Source: Proteiniphilum sp. (GTDB taxonomy: Bacteria; Bacteroidota; Bacteroidia; Bacteroidales; Dysgonomonadaceae). From it: 8,404 nt of DNA. The notes beneath the pieces are model-generated. The model saw only the letters and a program-made list of their open reading frames with translations. It had not been told where the DNA came from and did not search any database. Each line of letters opens with the position of its first letter. The stretch's first letter is position 1. A program made the position numbers and the translations under genes. Shown piece after piece: positions 7,901 through 8,404 of the stretch. Where the stretch lies: positions 1 through 8,404 of the forward strand of contig JAAYFB010000045.1 in assembly GCA_012728465.1 (NCBI GenBank), written 5' to 3'.

Positions 7901-8404
7901 GGTTTCAATAATTTCAAAAATAGGGCTCCTCCTTGATTTGCCACTTGTTCGTTTGTTTCTCTGCCAATGTTATTCGAAAACTCACCAACCTGATATGCCT
8001 TTCCGTTGTACGTATATTCATATGCAACTGCCAAAACTTCATCTGCTTGAAGTGGAGATTTAAGTGATAAATATCCTAACTGTGGCTGAAAGGTGTATTC
8101 GTTAGAGTTAAGCAAACGAGCATTCTCAACCTTTTCATAGTCTTGACCAATCACTAAATTTGGTGGCAAAATGCTCCCCGTTAAACTAATATCCCGCACT
8201 GCAGAATAGTTAGAAATCATACTTGGATATAGATTGTTAGCGTCGTTGTGCGGAGCAGAGATATTACCTGATGGCTGCCACAATGGGTTATGTATTGTGT
8301 TGTTCTCAGCCATATCGGCAAAGGCTAACACATTGCGAGCTTGATCATAATTGCCACGCTTGTTTGTTACCCACACTTCCATTCGTGTAATCAATACTGA
8401 TGAC
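1882..8404 (-). CDS. sprA: SprA/Sov, T9SS outer-membrane translocon (5'-truncated by window edge)
   Basis: SprA is the very large outer-membrane beta-barrel forming the protein-conducting channel of the type IX secretion system; the Flavobacterium johnsoniae protein is about 2400 residues with a 36-strand barrel. About 2173 codons are visible here without interruption, and the frame is still open at 8404 (codons for S-S-V-L precede the first visible ITRMEVWVTN). The upstream end, with signal peptide and roughly 200-300 residues, therefore lies outside the window, and no start should be placed at 8394. Recognisable family segments, in order, are EVWVTNKR near the edge, GRIIFPVVEPFG (about 7580-7620), YLDDFETS (about 6915-6940), MDTRDFEAANIEYIEFWLMD (about 6430-6495), FNLGEISEDILKDGKKFF (about 6335-6390), LNMVQLYNKIGFLKKTNQRF (about 3680-3740) and FGFDPMIGSFFGQSDLNG (about 3265-3320). 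The chain ends in alternating beta-strand pattern, LSMRFNLNH, as expected for a barrel closing strand. It is rich in Asn and Asp. The gene ends in TAG 29 nt from the convergent glycosylase gene, so it is the last gene of its transcript. Confidence 0.97.
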   Translation of the reverse strand, partial: SSVLITRMEVWVTNKRGNYDQARNVLAFADMAENNTIHNPLWQPSGNISAPHNDANNLYPSMISNYSAVRDISLTGSILPPNLVIGQDYEKVENARLLNSNEYTFQPQLGYLSLKSPLQADEVLAVAYEYTYNGKAYQVGEFSNNIGRETNEQVANQGGALFLKLLKPVSLSPKAYTWDLMMKNIYALGYGASNIQKDKFKLNISYQSDTTGVNLNYIPEGDIKNELLLRVMNLDKLNSKSDPYPDGIFDFVEGYTVMSQNGRIIFPVVEPFGSHLREKINNNSIADKYVYQELYDSTLTVARQVAEKNKFRLSGEYRGTSGNEINLEAMNVARGSVRVTAGGETLTEGIDYTVDYVSGTVSIINQAIIDAGTPVNVSLENQSMFNMQRKTMMGIDMAYDFSKNLTVGATIMHYYEKPLTMKTSFADESVRNTLWGVNTSFKKESYALTNLVDMLPFVEATAPSQIGANIEFAHMIPGHYTNKHTQGYSYLDDFETSTSSIDLRSPYSWSLAATPYNNTSTGLFPEATLSNNIDYGKNRAHMAWFYIDGLFTRRNSSRTPAHIKNDVTQLSDHRVREVYEREIYPNKEAVYGEPPTIPVMNISFYPNERGPYNLDTNIDSDGKLTNPKQRWGGITRKMDTRDFEAANIEYIEFWLMDPFAEDKLGTANGGDLYFNLGEISEDILKDGKKFFENGLPLDNDPSAVGWSVWGKYPKRQSTVYAFDNSQGSDARKIQDVGLNGLSTKEEIEFETYSNYINEIKTKLSPDAISKMSDDKHSPLNDPSGDNFRHFRGEEQDKAEISILDRYKYYNGTEGNSLAPDEANFATAARTTPDVEDIDSDNTLNENESYYQYKIEMRPEKMEVGQNYIVDKREVSVSLRNGESGTVNWYQFKIPIRDYQTRVGNIQGFNNIRFMRMFLTNFEEPTFLRFATLQLVRSEWRSYTQDINSGGTVSGLGKIELSTVNIEENGDKTPVNYVLPPGVSRILDPSQPQLRQQNEQSISLKIDNLDSGDSRAIYKNTIYDLRRYKRLQMFVHAEAFNNDDTNLDDDELSIFMRIGSDYRNNYYEYEIPLKLTPQGKYNTHIVSDQEEVWNINNMFDFPLNLLTNLKLRRNAEKRSESGVTFMTPYSETDPQKPDNNITIMGNPSLAEVKVIMIGVRNRSNSNKSGEVWINELRLSEFDEKGGWAAQGNMFVALSDIGTVNVSGRKETAGFGALDQSLLQRRNDDLSSFNIALNVDIGRFIPKAVKLKAPLYYSYSNQSIAAQYDPFNKDILLSESLKDIDDKRERDSITHISNVMQLNKNLSLNNVKIDIRSKTPMPYDPTNFSFGYSYSQNHYRNPETEYDNNLNQRIQANYTYTPIVKPLEPFKSITSTSGWLKLIKSLNFNYLPNNIQLSTNMVRNYQESQLRDLNAYLSGTTESNSNYLSFSHNFLWDRDFSIIWDLTRNLKTSFRSGTIAEIEEPYLQVNKKINRDDYEIWKDSVNQSIRNLGKPLNYEQTADVTYNLPFQNIPVLDWINSSAAYNARYRWERGAFIKDENLGNNIQNDLSLTLNGRLNMVQLYNKIGFLKKTNQRFDAAGNSNASNNNRAPVAEQKRFTETIVLKSDSNIIVPHNLDSRKLLVTARSNGKQYKVKYKRINNNTIAIQNRDSVAIDLSIVPVRTNENNLLYNAAQYGARGIMMLRNININYGYKSRTDIFGFDPMIGSFFGQSDLNGSMIPGLGFAFGLEGGESFIDKANDNNWLIKNQNNITPAIYNSTKNLRIDASLEPIRGLRIDLNSLYENNRRTEVRYMFDDMPKQYGGSYAISIISIKSAFEGSSSNNNYTSPAFNNFLDNRDVVAKRIRDNYSNSKYPNKGFITDTPMGNQDFDPSVGDVNLNSSDALIPAFIAAYTGKSANKIALTAFPNILSMMPNWDISYNLLQMAPKLQSELKSFMVTHKYVSQYRVGAFSSHLNWVSMGDNSDLGYIRDVLNGMPLPSMPYDIGAVSIIESFNPLVEARGVFSNNISVNARLNRTRSINLNVSSYQIVETNDNDIVVGVGYRVADFNRIIGFGSNSMKNNRRASQRARALQNSDNDANDGSFAGDFNNDLNVRLDFSHKITNALIRKIDEGFTQPTSGIRTMSIRFSADYALSRSLTLRAFFDKIINTPLVSSSAYSTSNTNTGLSMRFNLNH

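Noticed and set aside
8385..8394. TTG at 8394 as the start of sprA
   Set aside because: The frame stays open to 8404, the first visible residues match an internal SprA segment, and there is no signal peptide, so the real start is beyond the window.

Overview
This AT-rich window comes from a member of the phylum Bacteroidota (inferred). The best evidence is a near-complete sprA/sov homologue, the outer-membrane translocon of the type IX secretion system (T9SS), which is characteristic of that phylum. The small DNA glycosylase is of a SMUG2-like (DUF4918-type) family that I know mainly from Bacteroidota. Genus and species cannot be resolved from this window.

Layout, left to right. Positions 1-422 hold no convincing gene. 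The stretch starts inside a degenerate 42-bp repeat array (about 2-169) and continues into AT-rich DNA with several short perfect palindromes. The best of these, 292-303, lies where an operator for the downstream genes could be. Positions 423-1852 hold two tightly spaced plus-strand genes, a pirin-family bicupin (237 aa) and a SMUG2-like uracil-DNA glycosylase superfamily protein (232 aa). They are 17 nt apart and probably one transcription unit. A 29-nt convergent junction follows, with a long imperfect hairpin (1861-1906) that overlaps the last codons of sprA. From 1882 to the right edge the minus strand is one uninterrupted reading frame of about 2173 codons, encoding SprA without its N-terminus; the frame is still open at 8404.

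Functionally, SprA is the secretion pore through which proteins with a T9SS C-terminal signal would leave the cell, so such cargo should be encoded elsewhere in the genome. The pirin and glycosylase pair is unrelated to secretion. It may link a metal-dependent cupin (often associated with oxidative or xenobiotic chemistry) to repair of damaged bases, but that link is inferred from proximity only.

I do not see a clearly new multi-gene system. The least explained signals are the left-edge repeat array, whose 42-nt period keeps a 14-residue pattern in one minus-strand frame, and the palindrome-rich leader of the pirin gene with its unusually strong Shine-Dalgarno sequence for this phylum.
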